Shown piece by piece: positions 51,181 through 59,930 of a stretch of DNA of 64,000 nucleotides. Source of the DNA: Lachnospiraceae bacterium UBA7093. Its GTDB lineage: Bacteria; Bacillota; Clostridia; Lachnospirales; Lachnospiraceae. The notes beneath the pieces were generated by a model. That model was not told the DNA's origin. It made no database searches and saw nothing but the letters and a program-made list of their open reading frames with translations. How positions within the stretch are numbered: position 1 is the first letter of the stretch; every line of letters starts with the position of its first letter. The stretch is taken from positions 1 to 64,000 of the forward strand of contig DKYT01000030.1 in assembly GCA_002492465.1 (NCBI GenBank), read 5' to 3'. The position numbers and the translations under genes are program-made.

Positions 51181-52209
51181 ATGGATTTACATGTGCTCAC
51201 GGTTTCGGATGACAGATATACGCCGTATATGGGAACAAGCCTTTTTTCTCTGCTGGAAAATAATGCGCAGCATTTCGATAAAGTTTATCTTCATATTGTG
51301 GATAATGGCATTTCCGAAGAAAGGCGAAGAAAACTTTTGCAGCAGTCTGCAAAATACCAAAACGTAATAACGGTTTTCCAGGATCTGGGGGAATGTTTAT
51401 CTCAAATACATCCTGTTGTGGAGAATGGGTGGGATGTCTCTATTTATGGAAGATTTTTTGCAGATGTCATTGTAGATGAAGATGTGGAAAGGGTTCTTTA
51501 CCTGGATAGCGATACGATTGTGAATAGCTCTTTGAAGGAATTAATGTCTATTGATCTGGAAGGTTATTGCCTGGCAGGAGTGAGGGATGTCAGTGAAGCG
51601 TCCCAGAAGAAAGAACTGGAAATGGATGATGATGCGTATTACATTAATTCTGGCATGCTTGTGATAAATATAAAAAAGTGGCGTGAATTGAGGATAAGGG
51701 AAAAGCTGGTGGAATTTATGAATACATATCCCCGAAAGCTGATGGCGCCGGATCAAGATGCTATTAATGTAGTCTGCGCGCATATGGTAAGAATTCTTCC
51801 CGCAAAGTACAATTTTGGATGGATGATTAATGAGAGGAGTCTCCAATATGAATATCAGGGGTTTTTTCCATACAGCAATGAAGAGTTATTATCGATCATT
51901 CAGAATTCCTATGCCGGAGTAGCGATTTTTCATTATTTTGGATCTCTCAAGCCGTGGCGAAAAGGAGAATGTATTGGAGGATTTGAAAGCGTTTTTTTGT
52001 CCTACTATAAAAGAAGTATATGGAGAGAAAGAAGAAGGTTTATTAGTACACAGAAAATGTTCAGATATTATTTTTTGGAAAACCCTATGCATAGACTCTG
52101 TAATCTTGCCAAACGATTGATAGGCACGGAGCAGTATAACCGTTACTATGAAATGGTGACAAATTGGAAGGGATCGGCGAAATCGGAAAGGAACGGTGAA
52201 ACATGCTGA
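51181..52209 (+). CDS. Glycosyltransferase family 8 protein
   Basis: 342-aa cytoplasmic glycosyltransferase of the GT-A fold. DxD metal motif D109-S-D111 in [10 protein letters not shown], and the family segments [14 protein letters not shown] and [10 protein letters not shown] are clear. The C-terminal ~80 residues are basic and aromatic, suggesting membrane contact. Probably adds hexoses to a surface glycan or protein. It overlaps the next gene by 7 bp. Confidence 0.9.
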   Translation: MDLHVLTVSDDRYTPYMGTSLFSLLENNAQHFDKVYLHIVDNGISEERRRKLLQQSAKYQNVITVFQDLGECLSQIHPVVENGWDVSIYGRFFADVIVDEDVERVLYLDSDTIVNSSLKELMSIDLEGYCLAGVRDVSEASQKKELEMDDDAYYINSGMLVINIKKWRELRIREKLVEFMNTYPRKLMAPDQDAINVVCAHMVRILPAKYNFGWMINERSLQYEYQGFFPYSNEELLSIIQNSYAGVAIFHYFGSLKPWRKGECIGGFESVFLSYYKRSIWRERRRFISTQKMFRYYFLENPMHRLCNLAKRLIGTEQYNRYYEMVTNWKGSAKSERNGETC

Positions 52210-53042
52210 CGATCGGAACTCATATGTCCATTGCAGAGGGGATTGCAAAGACTGCGCAAAATGTGGTTAAAATGGAAGCAAACACCATGCAGATTTTTAG
52301 CCGTAATCCCAGAGGTTCCGGATATAAGACTTACAGTGATACGGAAGTAGAGAAATTTCAGAAGATCAGAAGGGAAAATCAATTTGGACCGTTGTTGGCA
52401 CATGCCCCATATACAATGAATCTTGCCAGCGGCAAGGCGGAGACATATGAGTTTGCCTGTACGGTAATGCGGGAAGACCTTGCACGAATGGATGCTCTTG
52501 GCATTGAAAATCTTGTTTTCCATCCGGGAAGCCATACCGGTATCGGTGTAGATGCCGGCATAAAAAATATTATTGCGGGTCTTGACCAGGCAATCACAGG
52601 AAGGGAAAATATTACGGTACTCCTTGAAACCATGTCCGGAAAAGGGACGGAGATCGGGGCAAGCTTTGAAGAACTAAAAGCGATTCGGGGTGGTGTGAAG
52701 CATCCGGAAAAGATTGCCATTTGTTTAGACACCTGCCATGTTTTTGCAGCAGGTTATGATATTGTTCATGATTTAGAGGGCGTACTTGGGGAATTTGACC
52801 GCATTTTAGGACTATCCCTTTTACGGGCGGTTCATTTCAACGATAGTATGATGCCCTTTGGTTCCCGTAAGGATCGACATGCGCCTGTTGGAAAGGGCGA
52901 GATTGGGATGGATGCGCTGCTTCGTGTTATGAGGCATCCGGTGTTAGAGAATTTGCCTTTTTACCTGGAGACTCCCTTTGACGAGGAAGGGCATAAAGCT
53001 GAAATACAGATGATCAGGGAAAAGCTAAGAGCAGACGTATGA
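52203..53042 (+). CDS. nfo: Endonuclease IV (AP endonuclease)
   Basis: Metal-dependent base-excision-repair nuclease (279 aa) cutting 5' of abasic sites. The TIM-barrel zinc ligands are visible in order: [57 protein letters not shown] and FYLETP. Overlap with the glycosyltransferase gene indicates co-transcription, though functions differ. A DNA glycosylase gene lies 3.3 kb downstream. Confidence 0.95.
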   Translation: MLTIGTHMSIAEGIAKTAQNVVKMEANTMQIFSRNPRGSGYKTYSDTEVEKFQKIRRENQFGPLLAHAPYTMNLASGKAETYEFACTVMREDLARMDALGIENLVFHPGSHTGIGVDAGIKNIIAGLDQAITGRENITVLLETMSGKGTEIGASFEELKAIRGGVKHPEKIAICLDTCHVFAAGYDIVHDLEGVLGEFDRILGLSLLRAVHFNDSMMPFGSRKDRHAPVGKGEIGMDALLRVMRHPVLENLPFYLETPFDEEGHKAEIQMIREKLRADV

Positions 53043-53061
53043 AAAAGAATGTGAGATTGCC

Positions 53062-54396
53062 ATGAAAAAGGATTTAACAACGGGAAATGTAACAGGGACT
53101 ATGCTTTTATTTGCCGGTCCTATGATATTGGGAAATCTGCTTCAGCAGTGCTATAATATAGCCGATACGCTGATTGTGGGACGCTGTCTGGGAGCGTCGG
53201 CATTGGCGGCGGTAGGAAGCGCTTACACCCTGATGACTTTTTTGACTTCCATTATCATTGGGCTGTGCATGGGGAGCGGAGCAGTCTATTCGATCTATTA
53301 CGGGAAAAAAGAGGTGCTGCAGATGAAAAAAAGCATGCTGACCTCTTTTTTATTTATTGGAGCGGTGACAATTGTTTTAAACATTCTGGTTTTTTGGGGG
53401 ATACAAGGTATTCTTAATATACTTCAGGTGCCGGAAAATGTTTATGAACTTATGTATAAATATGTGTGGATCATTTTCTTTGGAATTGTATTTGTATTTC
53501 TCTACAATTACTTTGCATTTCTTTTAAGGGCGCTTGGAAATTCACTGGTTCCCTTATGCTTTTTAGGGGCGGCGGCAGTTTTGAATATTTTCCTGGATGC
53601 TTTATTCGTTATAAAATTTCAGATGGGAGTGGAAGGCGCTGCTTTTGCAACTGTGATTGCCCAGGCGGTATCGGGGATAGGAATCGGTCTTTACACATGG
53701 GTGAAAGAACCGGAACTCCGCCCCCGGAAAGGCGAAAAGTTGACAGACCGGAGGACAGTGGCGGAGGTGGTGAGAAATTCTTCCGCCGCCTGTGTGCAGC
53801 AGTCGGTTATGAATTTTGGCATTTTGATGATACAGGGATTGGTCAATCGTTTTGGAACAGTGGTGATGGCGGCTTTCGCCGCCGGGGTGAAAATCGATTC
53901 CTTTGCCTATATGCCGGCGCAGGAGTTTGGGAATGCTTTTTCACTGTTTATTTCCCAGAATCACGGAGCAGGGAAAAGCGAGCGGATAAAGCAGGGGATG
54001 AGAAGGGCGGCAGTAGTTTCTATGTCATTTTGCGGGGTGATTTCGGCAGGGATTTTTATGCTGGCGCCTGCCCTTATGAAAATTTTTGTGGATGAGAAGG
54101 AGAGGGAAATTATACAGGCAGGGATTGGCTATCTAAGGATTGAAGGTTCTTTTTATTGCGGAATAGGGCTGTTGTTTTTATTATACGGATTTTATCGGGG
54201 GATCGGGAAACCGGAAATGTCCTTGGTGCTTACGATTCTTTCCCTTGGAACCAGAGTGGTTCTTGCCTATATGTTGTCGCCGATTCCCCAAATTGGCGTA
54301 TGGGGAATCTGGTGGGCAATTCCCATAGGCTGGTTCCTGGCGGACGGGGCAGGATTAGGATATATGAGAAGGCTAAAAGAAAAGAAAGCTTTTTGA
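53062..54396 (+). CDS. MATE family efflux transporter
   Basis: Multidrug/toxin extrusion-type antiporter (444 aa) with about 12 membrane helices in two similar halves. Typical segments: MILGNLLQQCYNIADTLIVG near the start, a first-half GASALAAVGSAYTL, and second-half AAFAAGVKIDSFAYMPAQEFG with QNHGAGKSERIKQG. Substrate unknown. 19 bp after nfo, so possibly in the same transcript. Confidence 0.93.
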   Translation: MKKDLTTGNVTGTMLLFAGPMILGNLLQQCYNIADTLIVGRCLGASALAAVGSAYTLMTFLTSIIIGLCMGSGAVYSIYYGKKEVLQMKKSMLTSFLFIGAVTIVLNILVFWGIQGILNILQVPENVYELMYKYVWIIFFGIVFVFLYNYFAFLLRALGNSLVPLCFLGAAAVLNIFLDALFVIKFQMGVEGAAFATVIAQAVSGIGIGLYTWVKEPELRPRKGEKLTDRRTVAEVVRNSSAACVQQSVMNFGILMIQGLVNRFGTVVMAAFAAGVKIDSFAYMPAQEFGNAFSLFISQNHGAGKSERIKQGMRRAAVVSMSFCGVISAGIFMLAPALMKIFVDEKEREIIQAGIGYLRIEGSFYCGIGLLFLLYGFYRGIGKPEMSLVLTILSLGTRVVLAYMLSPIPQIGVWGIWWAIPIGWFLADGAGLGYMRRLKEKKAF

Positions 54397-54497
54397 AATT
54401 TGTCGTAATTTGTTGAATTAACTTCTTTTCTGTGATAAATTCACTAGTAACGGGATTTCCAGAAATTGGAAAAATTGACGGCGTAGGTGAATGGATC

Positions 54498-55829
54498 ATG
54501 GTGAAAAAATATTTGGAACAGAACGTATATGAGGCGCTGCAGGAGCGGCTGCAGTTGCTGTTTGAAGAGTTTGACAATATTTATGTGTCTTTTTCCGGAG
54601 GAAAGGACAGCGGTCTTTTGCTGAATTTGGTGCTTGATTATCAGAAAAAATATTATCCGAAGAAAAAGATTGGCGTTTTTCATCAGGATTTTGAAGCACA
54701 GTACACTGTGACCACAGAATACGTAGAGAGAACCTTTGAACGGATCCATAATGAGGTGGAGCCTTACTGGGTATGTCTCCCCATGGCAACCCGTACGGCA
54801 TTAAGCAGTTATGAGATGTACTGGTATCCATGGGACGATACCAAGGAAGAAATTTGGGTCAGGGAAATGCCCCGCAAGGACTATGTGATCAACATGAAGA
54901 ATAACCCGATCACCACTTATAAATACAGGATGCATCAGGAAGATCTTGCGAAACAGTTTGGGCGCTGGTACAGGCAATCTCATGGGAACAGGAAAACAGT
55001 ATGTCTTCTTGGAATGCGCGCCGACGAATCGCTGCAGAGATATAATGGATTTCTGCACAAAAAATACGGATACAAAGGGGAATGCTGGATTACCAAGCAG
55101 TTTAAAGATGTCTGGTGCGCTTCGCCTCTTTACGATTGGTCGTCTCAGGATGTCTGGCATGCCAACGCTTTTTTTGGATACGATTACAATGCTTTGTATG
55201 ACCTTTACTATATGGCAGGGCTTAAAATTTCCCAGATGCGGGTTGCCTCTCCTTTTAACGATTATTCCAAAGACGCTCTGAACCTATACAGGGTCATTGA
55301 TCCGGAAATATGGGTGAAGCTGGTAGGAAGAGTACAAGGGGCAAATTTTGTCAATATTTACGGAAAAACAAAGGCAATGGGCTACCGAAACGTTACGCTG
55401 CCGGAAGGACATACCTGGAAATCTTATACCCTGTTTTTGTTAGATACGCTTCCCACCAGACTGCGCAATAATTATGTGAAAAAATTTAAAACCTCCATAG
55501 AGTTCTGGCACACCACAGGCGGGGGGTTGGACGAAGATACTATCCGGGAACTGGAAGAACACGGCTATCAGATACGGAGAAATGGTGTTTCCAATTATAC
55601 CACAAGCAAAAAAACACGGGTAATCTTTATGGGAAAGATTCCGGATAATACGGACGATGTTAAATCCTCGAAGGATATTCCAAGCTGGAAGCGAATGTGC
55701 TTCTGCATTCTCAAAAATGACCATCTTTGCCGTTTTATGGGATTTGGCATGAACAGGCAGCAGCAGAAACGAATTGATCTGATAAGGCGCAAATACGAAA
55801 GCTTAGAGGAGGTAGAATATGGAGTATAA
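54498..55829 (+). CDS. IbrA-like PAPS-reductase-family protein (DUF3440 type)
   Basis: 443-aa protein of the adenine-nucleotide alpha-hydrolase/PAPS reductase family. PP-loop SFSGGKDSGL (S33-S38) binds ATP or a nucleotide; the C-terminal part (residues ~230-443) is of the DUF3440/IbrA kind. ATG 54498 follows AGGTGA by 7 bases. It overlaps the next gene, an IbrB-like ParB protein, by 11 bp. In E. coli IbrA and IbrB together activate eib genes; the biochemistry is unsettled, and a nucleic-acid modification role is conceivable by analogy with DndC. Confidence 0.82.
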   Translation: MVKKYLEQNVYEALQERLQLLFEEFDNIYVSFSGGKDSGLLLNLVLDYQKKYYPKKKIGVFHQDFEAQYTVTTEYVERTFERIHNEVEPYWVCLPMATRTALSSYEMYWYPWDDTKEEIWVREMPRKDYVINMKNNPITTYKYRMHQEDLAKQFGRWYRQSHGNRKTVCLLGMRADESLQRYNGFLHKKYGYKGECWITKQFKDVWCASPLYDWSSQDVWHANAFFGYDYNALYDLYYMAGLKISQMRVASPFNDYSKDALNLYRVIDPEIWVKLVGRVQGANFVNIYGKTKAMGYRNVTLPEGHTWKSYTLFLLDTLPTRLRNNYVKKFKTSIEFWHTTGGGLDEDTIRELEEHGYQIRRNGVSNYTTSKKTRVIFMGKIPDNTDDVKSSKDIPSWKRMCFCILKNDHLCRFMGFGMNRQQQKRIDLIRRKYESLEEVEYGV

Positions 55830-56349
55830 AAGTCCCGCTTATGATATTGTACCGGTACCCATTGAAAAGATTAAGCCTAATACATACAATCCCAATGCGG
55901 TGGCGCCTCCTGAAATGAAGCTGCTTTATGAGAGTATTCGAGAGGACGGTTATACCATGCCCATCGTATGCTATTACAATCGGGAAAAGGATATTTATGT
56001 GATTGTTGACGGTTTTCACCGTTATAGAGTTATGATGGAGCATCGGGATATTTACGAGAGAGAAAAGGGACTCCTTCCTGTTTCTGTTATCCGGAAACCT
56101 CTTGATAAGCGGATGGCAAGTACGATCCGTCATAACAGAGCAAGAGGAAGCCATAGTGTTGATCTGATGAGCAATATCGTCAAAGAATTGAATGAGCTGG
56201 GACGTTCCGACGCCTGGATCTGTAAGCATCTTGGTATGGATAGAGACGAGGTGTTAAGGCTGAAGCAGATTACAGGTCTTACCGCAATGTTTAAGGATGT
56301 AAATTTTGGCAAGGCGTGGCGTCCGGCGAAGGAAGAGGAATCGGAATAA
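55819..56349 (+). CDS. IbrB-like ParB/sulfiredoxin-domain protein
   Basis: 176-aa protein with an N-terminal ParB-like nuclease/NTP-binding domain: VPVPIEKIKPNTYNPNAV, SIREDGYTMPIV and IVDGFHRYRVMM, followed by RHNRARGSHSV and a helical segment (SDAWICKHLGMDRDEVLRL) like a helix-turn-helix. Overlap with the IbrA-like gene and identical pairing in other bacteria support a functional complex. Confidence 0.82.
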   Translation: MEYKSPAYDIVPVPIEKIKPNTYNPNAVAPPEMKLLYESIREDGYTMPIVCYYNREKDIYVIVDGFHRYRVMMEHRDIYEREKGLLPVSVIRKPLDKRMASTIRHNRARGSHSVDLMSNIVKELNELGRSDAWICKHLGMDRDEVLRLKQITGLTAMFKDVNFGKAWRPAKEEESE

Positions 56350-56352
56350 AGA

Positions 56353-57183
56353 ATGGTGACGATAGAGAAGGATTTTTTTTCAATCAGGCAAATCTGCGAG
56401 TCTGGGCAGTGCTTTCGTCTGGAAAAACTGGGGGAGTCAGAGAAAGCAGGGGAAAAATATGGACTTACGGCGCTTGGAAGGTATCTGGAGATCGTACAAA
56501 AAGGAAATGAAATTTCTTTTGACTGCAGTCAGGAGGAATTTGAACTGGTGTGGAAGGGATATTTTGACCTGGAAGAGGATTATGGCAGGATCATAGGGAT
56601 GATCGATGAAACGGACGCTTATCTTTTACAGGCATCCACATACGGGAGCGGTATCAGAATACTCAGGCAGGATTTGTGGGAAATGATCGTTTCTTTTATT
56701 ATTTCCCAACAGAATCATATTAAGCGTATACGAAAGTGCATAGATCTTCTCAGCAGAAAATATGGAGAAGAAAAACATACAGAAAAGGGCGGATGTTATT
56801 ATGATTTTCCAAAACCTGAGGCGTTAGCAGAGGCAGCGTTGGAAGATCTGTACGCTTGCAATCTGGGCTATCGCTGCCGTTATATCCATGATACAGCATG
56901 GAGCGTCAGCAGTGGAGAGGTGGATCTTGCCAGATTGAAAGATATGGGGTATGAGGAAGCAAAAGCAGAACTTATGAAGCTGTGCGGAGTAGGCGTTAAG
57001 GTTGCAGAGTGCGTCTGTTTATTTGGCTTACACAGGACAGAGGCGTTTCCTGTTGATACCCATATCAATAAAGTGCTGCGCCAACAATATCCTCAAGGCT
57101 TTCCCTTTGAAAGGTATAAAGGATATGAGGGAACCCTGCAGCAGTATATTTTTTATTTTGATTTGATGAAGCAGGAAAAGTAA
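56353..57183 (+). CDS. OGG1-type 8-oxoguanine DNA glycosylase/lyase
   Basis: HhH-GPD superfamily glycosylase (276 aa). N-terminal OGG-like beta domain (ESGQCFRLEKL), then QQNHIKRIRKCIDLL, the helix-hairpin-helix LCGVGVKVAECVCLFGL with catalytic lysine K216, and FPVDTHI with D235. These match human OGG1 K249 and D268. It starts 3 bp after the IbrB-like gene, so the three are likely one operon. Removes oxidised guanine; nfo can process the resulting abasic sites. Confidence 0.9.
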   Translation: MVTIEKDFFSIRQICESGQCFRLEKLGESEKAGEKYGLTALGRYLEIVQKGNEISFDCSQEEFELVWKGYFDLEEDYGRIIGMIDETDAYLLQASTYGSGIRILRQDLWEMIVSFIISQQNHIKRIRKCIDLLSRKYGEEKHTEKGGCYYDFPKPEALAEAALEDLYACNLGYRCRYIHDTAWSVSSGEVDLARLKDMGYEEAKAELMKLCGVGVKVAECVCLFGLHRTEAFPVDTHINKVLRQQYPQGFPFERYKGYEGTLQQYIFYFDLMKQEK

Positions 57184-57191
57184 CCCAATGC

Positions 57192-58091
57192 TCACTCAGA
57201 GGTCTCCGTATATTTATGATAATAGTTCAGCGCCTCATCCGGGGATAAGGAAAAATGCCGGATTAATTTGTCTATGATGATTTCTTGATTCTTCCCATCT
57301 TCCAGATTGTCAAGAATAAGGGCAGCAATGCCTTTGGTAATACCTTTGGCTATACCGTCGGCAATACCTTCAGCACGCCCCAGCTCGAGTCCTTCAGCGC
57401 GCGCATCTTCCATGATATAAGCTTTTTCTTCCCATAGCTGCATATATTTTACCCCCATTTTCTCCGATAATTTCACTTTCTTAACCCGGTTATGGATCAG
57501 TTTAATCTTATTGCTTGTTGTTGCCCCTGCCGCCTGATCTGTAGATGCGTGGATGTAACCCATAAAGTCCAGGAATTCCTGGGAAAAGTCCTGCCTGTTT
57601 TTTCCGGCAGTATTGATGAAAATGCGGACGGCGCCGTCCTCCAGCTTCAGGTCAGGGCATTCCCGGCAGACACCCTCAAAGGTATAACGGTATAACCCCC
57701 TGTCAAATAAGTCAAAGGGTGCGATCAGGATAAAGCAGCTGTCCTTTAAAAGGTTAAAGTCCTTGCTTCCCGGCTCTAAAAGGGAAACATCCAGCTGTGC
57801 CTGGTAATAGCGGCTCCTTTTGCAGAGGTTCCCGGTATTGCGCTGCTGCATTTCTGTGTAATAAAGCCTGTGCTCCTGATCCATGCTGACCACATCAAGG
57901 CGAACCTGCCTTAAAGAGGGAGATACCCTTAATTCCTTTTCGGTTTCAGGCTTTTCTAAAAGAGAGATTTCTTTTTCCAGAAGAATGCTGACAGCCGCCT
58001 GGTAAGCGTCGCGGTCTTCCATGGTTTCGGAAAAGAGGAAGCGGTCAATCAGGTTTAATTCTTCCAGTTTGGTCATTACGTTGTTTGTCAT
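57192..58091 (-). CDS. Rpn-family PD-(D/E)XK nuclease / putative transposase
   Basis: 299-aa recombination-promoting nuclease-type protein. N-terminal region LNLIDRFLFSETMEDRDAYQ, then the nuclease core with VRLDVVSMD and YYTEMQQ (D ... E-x-Q). The C-terminal ~70 residues contain a run of four-residue units GRAEGIADGIAKGITKGIAA before a helical end. Start ATG 58091 has AGGAGG, which lies in a hairpin. Such genes are multi-copy and fast-evolving in gut Firmicutes. It converges with the glycosylase gene, 8 bp apart. Confidence 0.85.
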   Translation of the reverse strand: MTNNVMTKLEELNLIDRFLFSETMEDRDAYQAAVSILLEKEISLLEKPETEKELRVSPSLRQVRLDVVSMDQEHRLYYTEMQQRNTGNLCKRSRYYQAQLDVSLLEPGSKDFNLLKDSCFILIAPFDLFDRGLYRYTFEGVCRECPDLKLEDGAVRIFINTAGKNRQDFSQEFLDFMGYIHASTDQAAGATTSNKIKLIHNRVKKVKLSEKMGVKYMQLWEEKAYIMEDARAEGLELGRAEGIADGIAKGITKGIAALILDNLEDGKNQEIIIDKLIRHFSLSPDEALNYYHKYTETSE

Positions 58092-58092
58092 A

Positions 58093-58119
58093 CATTTTCC
58101 TCCTGTATGCAGGAAAATG
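58093..58119 (-). promoter_or_regulatory. Hairpin masking the ribosome-binding site of the Rpn gene
   Basis: Read on the minus strand, CATTTTCCT (58111-58119) pairs perfectly with AGGAAAATG (58093-58101), covering part of the Shine-Dalgarno region directly before the start codon. The remaining 58120-58408 shows only the promoter listed for the next gene. Confidence 0.6.
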
Positions 58120-58356
58120 CAGATGAAAAATTGTACTGTTCTATCCGTCTTCCTGCGGTAAAAGATTTATGGGATTTTAAGCAGGATTTCGGGAATGATG
58201 GAACAGAGAGTTCCGAAAGATACAGCGAAGGCTGTAATAGAAATCGTTTGCTATGGAAAGAATTGTAGCATAGAATTGACGGTATTTCAATAGAGAAAAT
58301 ATAAAATTAAAAAGCGGAAAAGTGTTTATTTCCCTCTTCAAGGAACTGAAAAAATC

Positions 58357-58365
58357 TGTTATAAT
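58357..58365 (+). promoter_or_regulatory. Extended -10 promoter of the ArsC/Spx-like gene
   Basis: TGTTATAAT: perfect TATAAT at 58360-58365 with TG one base upstream; -35 region is weak. Transcription would start about 40 bases before the gene. Confidence 0.55.
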
Positions 58366-58408
58366 TACTTGTCATAGGAATAGACAGCGGTAAAGGAGGA
58401 GTGAAAGG

Positions 58409-58762
58409 ATGAAACCATTGGTACTGATATACAGAAAGTGCAGCACCTGTCAAAAGGCATTGAAATGGCTGGAGGAAAATAATATTGCATATGAGGAGCG
58501 TCCTATCCGGGAAGAAAATCCAACGGTTGAGGAATTAGCGGAATGGCACAAGAGAAGCGGACTACCTTTGAAGCGTTTTTTTAATACCAGCGGCAACCTG
58601 TATAAAGAACTGCAATTGAAGGATAAGCTTGCCGGGATGTCAGAGGAGGAGCAGCTAAAGCTCCTTGCCACAGACGGTATGCTGGTAAAGCGCCCTTTGC
58701 TGGTAACCCCGGATTATGTGTGCCCCGGCTTTAAAGAGAAGGAATGGAAGGATCATATTTGA
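58409..58762 (+). CDS. ArsC/Spx-family thioredoxin-fold protein
   Basis: 117-aa protein of the arsenate-reductase-like family (Spx/YffB group). N-terminal redox motif C-x-x-C in RKCSTCQKAL, then the family's YEERPIREENPT, FNTSGNLYKEL and LLVKRPLL-like segment (MLVKRPLLVTPDYVCPGF). It could be a regulator binding RNA polymerase (Spx-like) or an oxidoreductase; the conserved Spx RPI motif appears as ERPIREE. The cobW promoter overlaps its stop codon. Confidence 0.82.
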   Translation: MKPLVLIYRKCSTCQKALKWLEENNIAYEERPIREENPTVEELAEWHKRSGLPLKRFFNTSGNLYKELQLKDKLAGMSEEEQLKLLATDGMLVKRPLLVTPDYVCPGFKEKEWKDHI

Positions 58763-58787
58763 CTTATCAGGTTTAAGTTATTATAAT
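58759..58787 (+). promoter_or_regulatory. Sigma-A-type promoter of the CobW gene pair
   Basis: TTGACT (58759-58764), 17 bp, TATAAT (58782-58787). The -35 overlaps the stop codon of the preceding gene. A leader of about 45 bases follows. I see no convincing Zur or Fur box. Confidence 0.85.
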
Positions 58788-58838
58788 GATACGATAAAAG
58801 CGGAGAAAAATGCTATGGTTTAGAAAGAAGGAATTAGG

Positions 58839-59912
58839 ATGACAAAAATTGATATTGTATCGGGTTTTTTAGGCGCAGGAAAGACCACATTGATTAAAAA
58901 GCTGCTTGCAGAAGCGCTGGACGGAACAAAAGTTGTGTTGATTGAAAATGAATTTGGAGAGATTGGCATTGACGGCGGATTTTTAAAGGAAGCAGGAATC
59001 GAAATTAAAGAAATGAACTCTGGCTGTATCTGCTGCTCGTTGGTAGGAGATTTTGGCGCTTCGCTGAAGGAGGTTATGAACACGTACCAGCCGGAAAGAA
59101 TACTGATTGAGCCTTCCGGCGTAGGGAAGCTTTCCGATGTTATGAAAGCGGTGCAGGATGTGATCGATGCAAGCGAAGTGACACTAAACAGCGCGGTCGC
59201 AGTGGTGGACGCCGCCAAATGTAAAATGTACATTAAAAATTTTGGTGAATTCTTTATAAATCAGATTGCCCATGCAGGTACGATTATTTTAAGCCGGACA
59301 GGCAGCATTTCGGAAGATAAGCTGAATACGTGCATTCAACTGATCAGAGAGCATAACAAGCAGGCAACCATTGTTACCACTCCGTGGGAAGCGCTGGACG
59401 GAAAGGATATTCTTGCGACCATAGAGGGCGCAGGGGATCTGGAGGCTGAAATGATGGCGGAGCTGAATGCAAACCGGGATAAGGAGGAGGAACATCACCA
59501 CCATCATCATGGGGACGAATGTGAGCATGAACACCATCATCATGAACATCATCATGAAGAGAATGAGCATGAACACCACCATGACCACGGACCGGATTGT
59601 ACCTGTGGATGCCACGACCATGAGCACCATCATGCGGATGAAGTGTTTACCAGCTGGGGAATGGAAACTCCGGCAGCTTACAGCAAGGAAGAGATTGAAG
59701 ATATTCTGGAGGAACTGGAGAAGGAAGGAAAGTACGGCTTTGTTCTGCGGGCGAAAGGCATGGTTCCGGGAACGGAAGGCAGCTGGGTGTACTTTGATTA
59801 TGTGCCTGGGGAAAGCAATGTACGGGACGGCAAGGCGGATGTAACCGGCAAGTTTTGCGTGATCGGATCCAAATTGAAGGAAGACGAGCTGCAAAAGCTT
59901 TTTCAAAAATAG
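58839..59912 (+). CDS. CobW/COG0523 GTPase with His-rich metal-binding loop
   Basis: G3E-family P-loop GTPase (357 aa), a putative metal chaperone. Walker A GFLGAGKTTLIKK, NEFGEIGIDG switch, the metal-site motif C-x-C-C in NSGCICCSLVGDF, and a C-terminal CobW_C-like domain (~270-357). Between them, residues ~217-268 are a very rich His/Glu/Asp/Cys stretch (blocks of HHHHHH, EHEHHHHEHHHEE and CTCGCHDHEHHH) suited to zinc, nickel or similar metals. 18 bp before its partner gene. Confidence 0.9.
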   Translation: MTKIDIVSGFLGAGKTTLIKKLLAEALDGTKVVLIENEFGEIGIDGGFLKEAGIEIKEMNSGCICCSLVGDFGASLKEVMNTYQPERILIEPSGVGKLSDVMKAVQDVIDASEVTLNSAVAVVDAAKCKMYIKNFGEFFINQIAHAGTIILSRTGSISEDKLNTCIQLIREHNKQATIVTTPWEALDGKDILATIEGAGDLEAEMMAELNANRDKEEEHHHHHHGDECEHEHHHHEHHHEENEHEHHHDHGPDCTCGCHDHEHHHADEVFTSWGMETPAAYSKEEIEDILEELEKEGKYGFVLRAKGMVPGTEGSWVYFDYVPGESNVRDGKADVTGKFCVIGSKLKEDELQKLFQK

Positions 59913-59930
59913 AGAGAAAGAAGGTACACA

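Noticed and set aside
54498..56349. Dnd phosphorothioation system
   Set aside because: Only a PAPS-reductase-like and a ParB-like gene are present; DndA/D/E-type genes are missing, and architecture fits IbrA/IbrB better.
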